Source: Mytilus edulis (taxonomy: Eukaryota > Mollusca > Bivalvia > Mytilida > Mytilidae). Taken from it: a stretch of 64,000 bases of DNA. Location of the stretch: positions 26,697,386 to 26,761,385 of the forward strand of contig NC_092348.1 of assembly GCF_963676685.1 (NCBI RefSeq), read 5' to 3'. Position numbers and translations under genes: made by a program. Positions 33,887 through 44,159 of this stretch are shown one piece after another (the stretch's first letter is position 1; each line of letters begins with the position of its first letter). The notes beneath the pieces were generated by a model, which was not told the DNA's origin, made no database searches, and saw nothing but the letters and a program-made list of their open reading frames with translations.

Positions 33887-34947
33887 TTAAAGAAGATTTA
33901 GCTTTGCTCGAACAACAGCTTTTGATTCTGTTTCCATGGCTTTTGCCTTTATTTCCGTATCTCCGAATGTAAACTGGACAACGCCATGGCGCCTTTCGTC
34001 GGTTGGATTCGGAATATCAATTACAAACTCGCCTATTTTTCTACACCCCTTTTCATCAACGTACTTTGGGATAGTTTCTTCTTCCGTGACGTAAATTGCA
34101 ACATTAATTTTGTCTTGTCTTCTTCGTATGGTATGGTAGCTGACTTTTACCTTAGTACCAACTTGGATGGATTCATTGGCAGTCATAAAAGCCTCGAAAA
34201 CGCCTTCGCATCTTTCTTCGCCGTCTTCAACCACAAGTCTTGATCGATCATGCAAATTACTGTTGAATAAAGGTTTGATACGACGTCCATATGTCCTTCG
34301 AGTAAATCTTGATTGGATTAGATTTGGCATGTGTCCAAACAAAACGGCACCTTTAAGCACCGCCAGTCCTGGGTCATCCGGAGAAATAACCTTTTTGTCA
34401 CTGAAAGCCTTTCGAATTTCCTCTTGAACTAAATGACATTCGGAAAATCCGCCAACAAGAAGTAATGTAGTAATGTCGCGTGCCTTACCATTAGAGAATG
34501 TATTTCTAATCAATTTGATAGTTCTGTCGATTACCTTTCTGAATAAAGATTTCATAAATTCTAAATCAATTATCAGTTTATCATTCTTCAATGTGATCTT
34601 TTGTGAGTATTTTGACTCTGAAAGCAATGTTTCGAATTCTTTATCACGTTTCCGTTTACAAAGTTTGTCGATAGCAAAAAAGGGAAAAGTAATTGTGACT
34701 TTTGGCCTTATACTACTAGCTTCAAGTTTACGTTTCGTTGTTTCAAATGATCTACAGAGATCAAGATACGAATCTACCTCTTCACATGCCAAGCTTTTCA
34801 TCACATCTTTTCCAACGATATCATCGAATATTTGCAAGAATTCTTTATCTACGGATGAACCACCGCAGTCGTCTCCTGTAGCTTTACATAACTCCACCAT
34901 CGTGTGTTCATCTAACTTCTCATGAGCAGTAATATCCACAGTCCCGC
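33887..34947 (-). CDS. Gene A exon 4 (lobe II of ATPase domain and C-terminus)
   Basis: It opens after a tttaag acceptor (exon base 34947) with GC-GGG-ACT-GTG, completing the glycine split across the intron. It carries the CGG..VDKEF, LLVGGFSE, GAVLFGH and TYGRRI blocks and ends in TAA after KLNLL. Confidence 0.9.
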
Positions 34948-37900
34948 CTTAAAATGTAAGTGATAAGTTGGTACATGTTAAAGAACATATTAACTTAAAT
35001 TCTTTTATTTATTTATATGGGAGGACAGATAAGAAAGTTTGTGTTAGATTTCTGAAAAACATTATCCATTCTCTAAGTTGTGGTATATTGAGGAGGGACG
35101 ATAGATACAAGAGGAACAGTCAATTCGGCAATTAAAATACTTAAGATTTTGAAAAGCGATGCCTATAATATTTTATCACCCCTCTTCCCCCTACCAAACA
35201 CACATAATCTACTTAATCAAAATTCTATCTGGGTAACGACTAAGCATACAAAATTGAAAAGGGAATGAAGTCGTACCCACTTATGATTGGTATTTGCAAT
35301 GCTCACTATCTTGATAATAGTCATTAAAATATCTCCCCTTTGCAAAATATCAAAGTCATTCGACGGCCAAATCTTGTCAAACTTAATACGCCCACGTGTG
35401 CTAAAGAATTTGGTAAGCTAGTACACATACATTGTACATATCATTGGTGACCAAAATGAACCAGGAAAGATCATGCATGCTTATAACATTACGACGAAGT
35501 TTTATTTAGTTTCTATCTTTTTGATAGGTAGATATCTCCGGGTGTTCAGAGTGATTTTCATATGCAACATTCATAACTGCTAGTCCCCTCTCAAGACAAT
35601 GTTATAACTAAACGTAGGAAGTTTTAAAACAACGTAAACAAAAAGCTTGGTTTTATTCGTAAATCTCATATCTCACTTAGTCGGTATTGCATACCCTTAG
35701 TCACCGTACGGTTCAAAGTAATTACAGATTTTAATATAGTAAATTTTATGAGTTTTTACATTCATTGTGTTGATGTCACCGGTGAAGGGCGTTTCAATCC
35801 CGATTGTATAGCCAGCTTAGTAGCTTAGACAAGTTTCTGTCAAAGTTTGGTACAAATCCCGGATAGTTTTAGAAAGTTATTAAAATTTTAAAAACTTTAA
35901 CCACAGAGTAAATAAATGTGGACGCCACCGCCGATGACGACGGAATGTAGGATAGCTATGTCTCGCTTTTTCGACTAAAGTCGAAGGCTCGACAAAAATG
36001 CCAAACACAAAAAAAAGTTACCAAAGGTACCAGGATTATAATTCAATACGCCAGACCCGCGTTTCGTCTTCATAAGACTCATCAGTGACGCTCAGATCAA
36101 AATAGTTATAAAGCCAGACAAGGACAAAGTTGAAGAGCATTGAGGACCTAACATTCCAAAAAGATGTTGCCAAATACGGCTAAGGTCATCTATTCCTGGG
36201 ATAAGTAAATCCTTAGTTTTCGAAAAATTTAAAGTTTTGTAAACAGAAAATTTATAAAAACGACCATATAATTGATATTCATGTCAACACCGAAGTACTG
36301 ACTACCGGGTTGGTGATAGCCTCAAGGGCGAAACGTCCACCAGCAGTGGCGCAAACAGTTATTAAAGGTAACAAAACATGCATATCTCATTTTAAGAATT
36401 CAGGCTATTAGAATTCTTGAAACATGTACCCTGCAATACTGAAGTGTAAAACTTAAATGAGATGTGGTGTTTAGGTTATACGATTTCACGATAAACCTAA
36501 TGAAATATATACTGTATAAAAAAGGAGATGTTGTATGATTGTCAATGAGACAAATATCCACCAAAGATTAAATGACGTGACTGTAAGCAATTATACATGT
36601 AGGTAACTATAAGGCTTTCAACAATTAGAAAATTTAATACCGTATATACATTTGTAGTCGGCTATAAAGGCTACCGTTATGATAAATATATAGCAATTCA
36701 GATAAGAAAAACTAACACACAAACCATGTAAGAAAAACGGAGAAGGTTCAGTAAGACCCCTTTTGGGCCCCAAAATACATCAGTTTTACAAAATTGTTAT
36801 AATGTAAACTTTCAGCTATTTATTAGAAAGTAGAATACTTCTGCTACATAAATATGTGCTGCTTTTGACAATATAAGCACATATATCGGGTACTAGCATC
36901 ATTGAGTCATGCTAAATTACTGAAATCTTCACACTTTTAGCATTTGAATTAAATTTAAGACGGGTTTCGTCTTAAATGGAATAGGCCGCATTTGTGTTAA
37001 TTCTTAATATTTAAATGTAAGTTGTATTTGATGATAATACATAGCATATATAAAGGTTGAGGATGAACACGGATGAGACCACTTTCATTTTTTGACAAAA
37101 ACTATCTGAAAAGTGACATATTATGGCATAATTGATAGATTTTTTTATAATTAAGCTTAAATATGAGGGTCTGAAATGACTAAATCAGTTCAAATATTTC
37201 ACACAAACTAATTGAATCGACTGAAGTAGACACTTAAGTGTTTAAAAAGTGTACAAGATCTTTCTTCAGACGAACCTGAAATTTGAGGCCAAAATTGGCC
37301 CTTACCGGGACTACTCCTTTGACAGACATGAACCAACGTCAACCATTGAACTTTAAGCTTCTGATTTGGAACAGGCACATACAGAATGTTACTTCTGCTG
37401 TTTAACAAGCCAAAGAAGTACTAGATATAAATATGTAATGGCTTAAGGGAATCACTTGCCTCCTAAATCAACTACCATATATTTTGTTCCCTTCTGAATC
37501 TTAGAAAATACTTCTTTAAAACCTTGTTGACTCGCCATGGATAAACACTGGCAGAAGATAGAGGCATCTTCCGGTTCCAAGGATATGGCAAGCTTATCAT
37601 TTTTTATACCAGCCTGAAATAAAGAAAATGCATTTGCTTACTTCAAGAACAACACATTCAAATAGACGGAGACGTGATGTGTGCGTAAGTACATATTAAT
37701 TAGTAAAACAAGTTAACTACATGTGAACTATATCAATTAATAACAAACGTTCTTTTTCATCCATCCGTGATGTATTGAAATCGATCAAATTTTCTCCAAA
37801 CAATAAAAATATATAGAAGAAAAAATATATGATTTGGGTTAATTATCAGATGTTGTTATCATATTAATATAATTCCGTTGGGTATCTAAATCCGCGGAGG

Positions 37901-40900
37901 GATCCAAATGCCGAAGAATAATTGACACGAGACCGAAAACGGTGGTGATATAAAATCTGGACCCGATTTCCACGGAGCATAAACGTATGCGGGAATCGGA
38001 TATAGATTTTATTTAATAACGTTAGCTAGTAATTTTTTGGCTCTTTATTACTTGCTGTTTGGTGTGAGCCAAGGCTCTGTGATGAAAACTGTACTATAAT
38101 TGTTTACTTTTTACACACTGTTACCTGGATGGAAAATTGTCTCGTTGGCACTCGTACCTTATCTTCTTATTTAAAATCACATTTTCATCTTGACAAGATG
38201 TAAAGAAACACTGTTGTTTTGTTGTTTTTTTTTACATTTAATGATGTGTCGTTTATATCGTGTATACATAAGAGCCACATTTCTTAGTCGTATTTGGCAT
38301 TTTTACCTCAGGAATAGATTACCTTACCCGTATTTGGCACAACTTTTTGGAATTTTGGGTCCTCAATGCTCTTCAACTTCGTACTTGTTTGACTTTATAA
38401 CTATTTAGATCTGAGCGTCACTAATGAGTCTTATGTTGACGTAACGCGGGTCTGGCGTATTGAATTATAATCCTGGTACCTTTGGTAACTTTTTTTTGTG
38501 TTTGGCATTTTTGTCGAGCCTTCGACTTTAGTCGAAAAAGCGAGACATAGCTATCCTACATTCCGTCGTCATCGGCGGTGGCGTCCACATTTATTTACTC
38601 TGTGGTTAAAGTTTTTAAAATTTTAATAACTTTCTAAAACTATCCGGGATTTGTACCAAACTTTGACAGAAACTTGTCTAAGCTACTAAGCTGGCTATAC
38701 AATCGGGATTGAAACGCCCTTCACCGGTGACATCAACACAATGAATGTAAAAACTCATAAAATTTACTATATTAAAATCTGTAATTACTTTGAACCGTAC
38801 GGTGACTAAGGGTATGCAATACCGACTAAGTGAGATATGAGATTTACGAATAAAACCAAGCTTTTTGTTTACGTTGTTTTAAAACTTCCTACGTTTAGTT
38901 ATAACATTGTCTTGAGAGGGGACTAGCAGTTATGAATGTTGCATATAAAAATCACTCTGAACACCCGGAGATATCTACCTATCAAAAAGATAGAAACTAA
39001 ATAAAACTTCGTCGTAATGTTATAAGCATGCATGATCTTTCCACATTTCTTAGTCGTATTTGGCATTTTTACCTCAGGCATAGATTACCTTACCCGTATT
39101 TGGCACAACTTTTTGGAATTTTGGGTCCTCAATGCTCTTCAACTTCGTACTTGTTTGACTTTATAACTATTTAGATCTGAGCGTCACTAATGAGTCTTAT
39201 GTTGACGTAACGCGCGTCTGGCGTATTAAATTAGAATCCTGGTACCTTTGATAACTATATTCTTTACATTCGACGGGATAGTTTTGCATACGGAGAAAAA
39301 TAAAGTTGTTTGTCATCATACACAAAATGACATCAAATACTAAACATATTAACTAAAAAGAAACAAACCTTCTTAGCACTTTCTCTCATGAACTGTTTTG
39401 CTCCATCAGACCATATGGCAGGAACTGTCAATACCCATTTAATTTCATCCGGGTTCACAGATACTCCCTTATCTGAAAGTGTCTGATGTAGGTGGTCACA
39501 AAGAGCCTTTATACAGGAAGAAAACACAACAACTGCTGGCAATGACTGCCGACGAACATCAAGTAATGGAGTATCTAATGTTAGATTCTGTAAAAATACA
39601 TATATTTATACAGGAGGCAAACACAACAACTGCTGGCAATGACTGTCATAGAACATCAAGTAATGGAGTATCTAATGTTAGATTCTGTAAAAATACATAT
39701 ATTTATACAGGAGGCAAACACAACAACTGCTGGCAATGACTGTCATAGAACATCAAGTAATGGAGTATCTAATGATAGATTCTGTAAAAATACATATCAC
39801 CTCAGAAACTTACAAAACCTTTGAATAGACTTATTAAGAAGGGATATAATTACGATACTGTTGTCAAGTCATTAAAGATTGCATATTTTGGCGTTAATAT
39901 TGAGTCACTGATAAGGTCTTTGCATCGGAACTAAACACATTTATTCTAAAAACAGTTGTTGGCATGACACGGGTTATGTTCTTCTCATATATGTTATGAT
40001 GGTATGATACTAAACCCCTAACGGGAAGGATTGTGCCTGATGTTCATATGATGAAATCATAATCTTTCAGTCAGTTTAATTGAAGTCTGGAGCTGGCATG
40101 TCAGTTAACTGCTAGTAGTCTGTTGTTATTTATGTATTATTGTCATTTTGTTTATTTTCTTTGGTTACACCTTCTGACATCAGACTCGGATTTCTCTTGA
40201 ACTGAATTTTAATGTGCGTATTGTTATGCGTTTACTTTACTACATTGGTTAGAGGTATAGGGGGAGGGTTGAGATCTCACAAACATGTTTAACCCCGCCG
40301 CATTTTTGCGCCTGTCCCAAGTCAGGAGCCTCTGGCCTTTGTTAGTCTTGTATTATTTTAATTTTAGTTTCTTGTGTACAATTTGGAAATTAGTATGGCG
40401 TTCATTATCACTGAACTAGTATATATTTGTTTAGGGGCCAGCTGAGGGACGCCTCCGGGTGCGGGAATTTCTCGCTACATTGAAGACCTGTTGGTGACCC
40501 TCTGCTGTTGTTTTTTATTTGGTCGGGTTGTTGTCTCTTTGACACATTCCCCATTTCCATTCTCAATTTTATATATTTATACAAGACATTTTGACGGAAA
40601 TTTGGTAATTGAATAGTTATTCATTTAAAAGAATCGATATATATCCGAAACCCTATCTTTGTAAAAAGAACCCATAAAACTACACAGCCTGTACTTTCTG
40701 GTATTATGATGTATTTTCCCGAGATAACCTTAATCACAACATGATTATGGCTCTCAATAGATAGGAAATGAATATTTGTATATTTATGTGTAAGCCAATT
40801 CTGATTACAAATCTAAGATTTGCTTATCAGGGTCTGACAACACCCCGTTTGGCTTTCTATTCTGGTAATTGTTACATCAGTCAATGAGGTATACATATTT

Positions 40901-41528
40901 ATTATATAATGATGTGCATGTAGTATTTGAAATACATATTTGCTCGCTATCGTGTATGGATAAAGTCATTTGTTCAGGTGTAAAATAATGATCCTTCTTT
41001 TGAGAGAGGCCTTACAAATTCTTAAGCTGTATCTCAGGACAAAATTGTATCACACTCAGTTTGTTTAAATCATGTTATATAATGTTCGTCGCTTTTTTTG
41101 TTTTACACGTTTTACACTTTATACATGCCTTGGCTCTTATATGACAACAGGTATCTAACAAATCTAAAGATAAGAAACATAATGAAAACAACTAAACATT
41201 CAAAACTAACCTCACAGCGATATAACTTCATCTTAAACTGCTGAAAGAAATAATAATCATCTTCCGTCTCGTCAGTCACTACCGCAGCATAATCATTCTC
41301 TGCTTGATATCCGAAAGATACTATTTCTAGGTTTTTCCTCAGGAGTATACATGTTGGTGTTTTCAATGACAAAAGTTGTTTAGAACCTGCATTCCACACT
41401 TGATTGGCCTTAATATCTAGTTTATCTTTTTTGAAACTAATTCTAGTTGAAAACGCATAGCCACTGTAAGTTGTTCCAAAATCGATAGCTGCCACCAATA
41501 ACGTGTTGTCAGATTCTTCACAAGCCAT
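33887..41528 (-). CDS. HSPA12-like HSP70 family protein, gene A
   Basis: Four coding exons on the minus strand: 41528-41211, 39587-39369, 37613-37460 and 34947-33887 (phases 0, 0, 1), giving 583 residues. The N-terminal nucleotide-binding motif AIDFGTTYSGYAF (residues ~14-26) fits the HSP70/actin ATPase fold. VVDLGG|GTVDITAH (the second phosphate-binding loop) spans the exon 3/4 junction. LLVGGFSEC (about residue 395) is the adenosine-binding segment, followed by GAVLFGH. Exon 4 also has the HSPA12-typical CGGSSVDKEF. There is no canonical HSP70 substrate domain or C-terminal EEVD. HSPA12 proteins are divergent cytosolic HSP70 relatives, strongly expanded in bivalves. Odd points are a GC donor after exon 3, a triplicated exon 2 acceptor, and a 600-bp inverted repeat around exon 3. 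All exons are open. Confidence 0.87.
35464..36063 (-). repeat. Left arm of 600-bp inverted repeat
   Basis: This is the reverse complement of 38443-39042 with, by eye, about one mismatch over the 530 bp I compared closely. The arms contain a generic repeat (gtcgagccttcgactttagt... at the inner side) plus the 3' half of an H1 copy. The arms enclose exon 3 of gene A. Confidence 0.88.
36020..36370 (-). repeat. H1 repeat with near-complete 340-bp monomer
   Basis: On the minus strand it runs from 'tttgcgccactgctggtggacg' (36360) through 'ttcctcaatgctcttcaac'-type sequence to the ribozyme (36090-36049) and 'tataatcctggtacctttgg'. The layout matches the full monomer at 26845-27202, but the upstream ribozyme copy is missing. 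Confidence 0.65.
36049..36090 (-). ncRNA. Hammerhead ribozyme, H1 family, core intact
   Basis: On the minus strand: CGTCA, CTGATGA, GTCTTATGAAGAC (five helix II pairs), GAAA, CGCGGGT, C17 at 36054, TGGCG. Helix I has five pairs. Helix III is weakened by a G-G opposition (CGCGGGT where other copies have CGCGCGT). All invariant core residues are present. It lies in intron 3 of gene A, on the gene's own strand. Confidence 0.65.
36510..36640 (-). repeat. Interspersed repeat family D (inverted)
   Basis: It reads 'ggagatgttgtatgattgtcaatgagacaaatatccacc...ggctttcaacaatta' inside intron 3 of gene A, the complement of the family D pattern. Confidence 0.5.
37460..37613 (-). CDS. Gene A exon 3, ending at a GC donor
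   Basis: It follows a tttcag acceptor, starts AGIKNDKLA and ends MVVDLGG with the last glycine split. Length is 154 nt, as in gene C. The donor reads GGAG|GCAAGT where genes B and C have GGAG|GTAGGT and GGAG|GTATGT. Confidence 0.85.
38020..38165 (+). repeat. Interspersed repeat family D
   Basis: It shows 'gctgtttggtgtgagccaaggctctgtg' and 'acctggatggaaaattgtctcgttggcactc', in intron 2 of gene A. Confidence 0.55.
38275..38490 (+). repeat. H1 copy with mutated ribozyme, directly duplicated at 39041
   Basis: 38275-38442 is a near-exact direct repeat of 39041-39208 (offset 766 bp). The ribozyme at 38416-38457 has CTAATGA (G5 changed to A) and GTAA for GAAA, so it should be inactive. Its 3' part belongs to the inverted-repeat arm. 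Confidence 0.75.
38443..39042 (+). repeat. Right arm of 600-bp inverted repeat
   Basis: It pairs with 35464-36063. The inner boundary falls inside the hammerhead motif (from AACGCGGG on). The outer boundary is at 'gatctttcc', immediately followed by the direct duplicate of 38275. Confidence 0.88.
39041..39258 (+). repeat. H1 copy with mutated ribozyme
   Basis: The ribozyme position is 39182-39223. It shares the CTAATGA and GTAA lesions with the copy at 38416 but keeps the original CGCGCGTC helix III, so the two split after the lesions arose. Confidence 0.75.
39369..39587 (-). CDS. Gene A exon 2
   Basis: It is 219 nt, phase 0 at both ends, the same length as in gene C. It has the family signature PDEIKWVLTVPAIWSDGAK and ends in SAKK before GTTTGT. 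The acceptor used here (tttttacag|AATCTAAC) keeps the frame. The N-terminal 15 residues are diverged from genes B and C and lie within the 97-bp tandem repeat. Confidence 0.82.
39509..39799. repeat. 97-bp tandem repeat, three copies, spanning the exon 2 acceptor of gene A
   Basis: Units share 'acacaacaactgctggcaat', starting at 39524, 39621 and about 39718, and 'tctaatg(t/a)tagattctgtaa'. Each contains a copy of the splice acceptor, so on the minus strand candidate acceptors lie at 39588, 39685 and 39782. Copies 2 and 3 resemble each other more than the exonic copy. Confidence 0.9.
40300..40572 (+). repeat. Interspersed repeat family C, long copy
   Basis: It is nearly identical to 43882-44156 from 'gcgcctgtcccaagtcagga' to 'ttccccatttccattctcaa'. 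It lies in intron 1 of gene A. Confidence 0.75.
41211..41528 (-). CDS. Gene A exon 1
   Basis: It starts MACEESDN with an ATG followed by 106 codons, then GAG|GTTAGT. It carries AIDFGTTYSGYAF, KTPTCILLRK and FQQFKMKLY, all aligned with exon 1 of genes B and C. It is two codons shorter than those. Confidence 0.88.
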
Positions 41529-42344
41529 TCTTTGAATACATATACTAGATCATCAGTATTTTGTTATGATTTATTTGTCGTATATATAAAATCGCACATC
41601 TTTTTAGGCTATTTGTCAAGTTAGAAAACAAATGGAGAATTAAAATATATAAATAATGGAAACTCATACTTCATATTAAACTGTGCATTTTTTTTAGTCT
41701 TTCCTTTAGTTTGGAATCTGTTTTATTGGATGTTTAATTTCATGACCAATATAACAGTTGCTACAAGTGTATCAACACTGATTATCTGTCAATAGCACCT
41801 GAATGCACTTATTGATTTGTATTCGAGTTACTCAGATGTTAGCTTTTAGTGTGTTGTGGAATTTTGTATGTATATGTTTGTATTTGTTTTTTTTTTCTTT
41901 TTGACAATATTGTTGTCTGTTCTTATACCTATGATTTTTACCTTAAAATGTGATTCTTTTCGTCCATTTCGTTTATATCATAATCGTTTTTAACAATGAG
42001 TTTAGAAGTTTAACTGTCACAGTTATTCATGTAACCAGATAAGCAATTGATGTATGCAAGATACCTCATGCTCGTTTGATTTTGGTTGATTATTTTGAGT
42101 AAATTAATTAATGGATTTTTGTTTCAAAACGCGAAAATACTAATAAACAAATTAAAGCAAATATTTTAAACAAAAATCTAAATTTAACTGGAAAGTATTA
42201 AAAACAAACAAAAACCTAGTAAGTTAAAATATTACTTGACTGTTATTGAAAATTGACATGCGCGCGAAATAGAGTGATTGAGTTGAAGTGTTTTGTCCAA
42301 AACGTTAGAATTTAAATAACCTGCCCTCAGAAATTTTAATCATG

Positions 42345-42950
42345 AACAAATTTACGGATTTTTAAGAGATTTATTTCACAATTATTCACATTGTATACTT
42401 ATATGGACACAAATAAAGTTTATGTCTATGATTGTACGACAAATGCTATATTCTTAAACAACTTGAAATTATAAAATTCTACAGATAAGATGCCAACGAA
42501 AATATAAAGTGACATTTACGAAAGATGGTTACACTTGTATGTCAAAGGTAAACGAATGAATATTTTGAAGAAAAATGTAAGCATAGAAGTTCAAACAAGC
42601 ATTTAGAAAAACATGGATTATAAATTTACATGTATATTAATATTCTATTTGGATTTAATTTTTTTTTTAAAGTTGAACTATTTAAGTTTTTTAATTTCAA
42701 CAAGTTCTAACCGTGTGTTATATGAGGAGATCAATTTTTTACGACTTTTTACTTTTTGTCACACACAATTAAGGTTCATCAGTTTAACCTCTTTACAAAT
42801 ATGGCCATATTAACACCACAAAATTTACAAAAGAAGCTGAAGTCATGGAAAAACAAAGCAATTCAGTTTTAAGTATAGTTTTCTTTTCAGAAAATTATAA
42901 ACTTTTAAAGATTTCAAGATTCTTTTTCTTTCGTGCCAAAATAAGTTTTG
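42345..42950 (+). repeat. Long diverged repeat shared with 21365-22015
   Basis: It is the same block order as the copy between the segmental duplication units and on the same strand. No coding potential is evident. It lies upstream of gene A. Confidence 0.65.
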
Positions 42951-43093
42951 GAAACTGCATGTCCTGTCTATTGATATCATGAGATGTTGATATTGACATG
43001 GACAATAGATGGACGATTGATATCTACATAAAAATGGCACGGATAAGAGATTTAAATTGTGTAAATGATGGACTTTATCAAATGAAAATTCAA

Positions 43094-43764
43094 GGATGGT
43101 GTTCTCGAAAGTATCCTAAGATTCGTCGTAAGTCATAGATAAGACCGATTTTAGAATGGACTTAGGATCGACTTAGGACACTCTTAAGTTGCGTCTCGAA
43201 GCTATCTCAGACGCATCTTATGTTAGGACGTCCTACAAATATCCTATATGCGAAATTCTAAATAGTTAAAGTAATTGTTTGATAAAACATTTATTAGAGA
43301 CGAAACCAATTAATAAAATTGTTTACAAAATTTTGTAATAACATGTGTTTAATTAAATGCATGATTTCAAATGTTATTATAAAATAATATTAAGGATTTT
43401 GATATAAACTGTTAAACAATTTGTTTTGAAATGAAAATATTGAATTCTTAGTGTCATCGTATCGTAAAACACGAAGTTCAAAGTTTTAAATCATGCACAA
43501 TTTCTTTATACGAGTTAATAGCCGATGGTGCGTTTCTTTTCAAATTCATCTTCACGTAATAAAATGAGAAAAAAGCATGCACAACGTTAGGATGAAGATA
43601 TGATGATTTTAAGACACCTAATTAGGTGTCCTAAAGTAAGGACTAAAAATATGATATATCCTAAGTTAAGAGAGCTTGAGAACACGACTTAGGACAAAGA
43701 CTTGTCATAAGATGGTCTTAGGACACGTCCTAATCCTAAAATAGCTTTGAGAACACCACCCCAG
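43094..43764. mobile_element. Non-autonomous DNA transposon with subterminal TCCTAAG repeats
   Basis: The left end GGATGGTGTTCTCGAAAG mirrors the right end, which reads GGGTGGTGTTCTCAAAGC on the other strand. Within about 200 bp of each end are many 'cctaag' / 'cttagga' motifs in both orientations. The centre is AT-rich with no transposase. Confidence 0.7.
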
Positions 43765-43881
43765 GTGTTTATTTATTTTGGCATTCCTGTGGAAACCATA
43801 AAATCTCAAAATCGAGCTTATTATTAATTCTTCATTTTTCTGAAACATGAATACCATCTAAATTAAAATATGTAGTTAATG

Positions 43882-44156
43882 CCATTTTTGCGCCTGTCCC
43901 AAGTCAGGAGCCTCTGGCCTTTGTTAGTCTTGTATTATTTTAATTTTAGTTTCTTGTGTACAATTTGGAAATTAGTATGGCGTTCATTATCACTGAACTA
44001 GTATATATTTGTTTAGGGGCCAGTTGAAGGACGCCTCCGGGTGCGGGAATTTCTCGCTACATTGAAGACCTGTTGGTGACCTTCTGCTGTTGTTTTTTTT
44101 TCTATGGTCGGGTTGTTGTCTCTTTGGCACATTCCCCATTTCAATTCTCAATTTTA
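43882..44156 (+). repeat. Interspersed repeat family C, long copy
   Basis: It is a near-identical partner of 40300-40572, differing mainly in a poly-T tract. The similarity suggests recent spread. It sits between genes A and B. Confidence 0.75.
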
Positions 44157-44159
44157 TCA

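Noticed and set aside
34473-34925. 150-codon plus-strand frame
   Set aside because: It is the antisense shadow of exon 4 of HSPA12-like gene A, whose minus-strand frame carries clear family motifs.
38443-39258. LTR retrotransposon (168-bp direct repeats around an internal region)
   Set aside because: The flanking direct repeats are pieces of the H1 ribozyme repeat. There is no primer-binding site, polypurine tract, TG...CA ends or coding sequence.
39479-39824. Plus-strand frames encoding a repeated peptide
   Set aside because: The repetition comes from the 97-bp tandem duplication, and the real coding strand here is minus (exon 2 of gene A).
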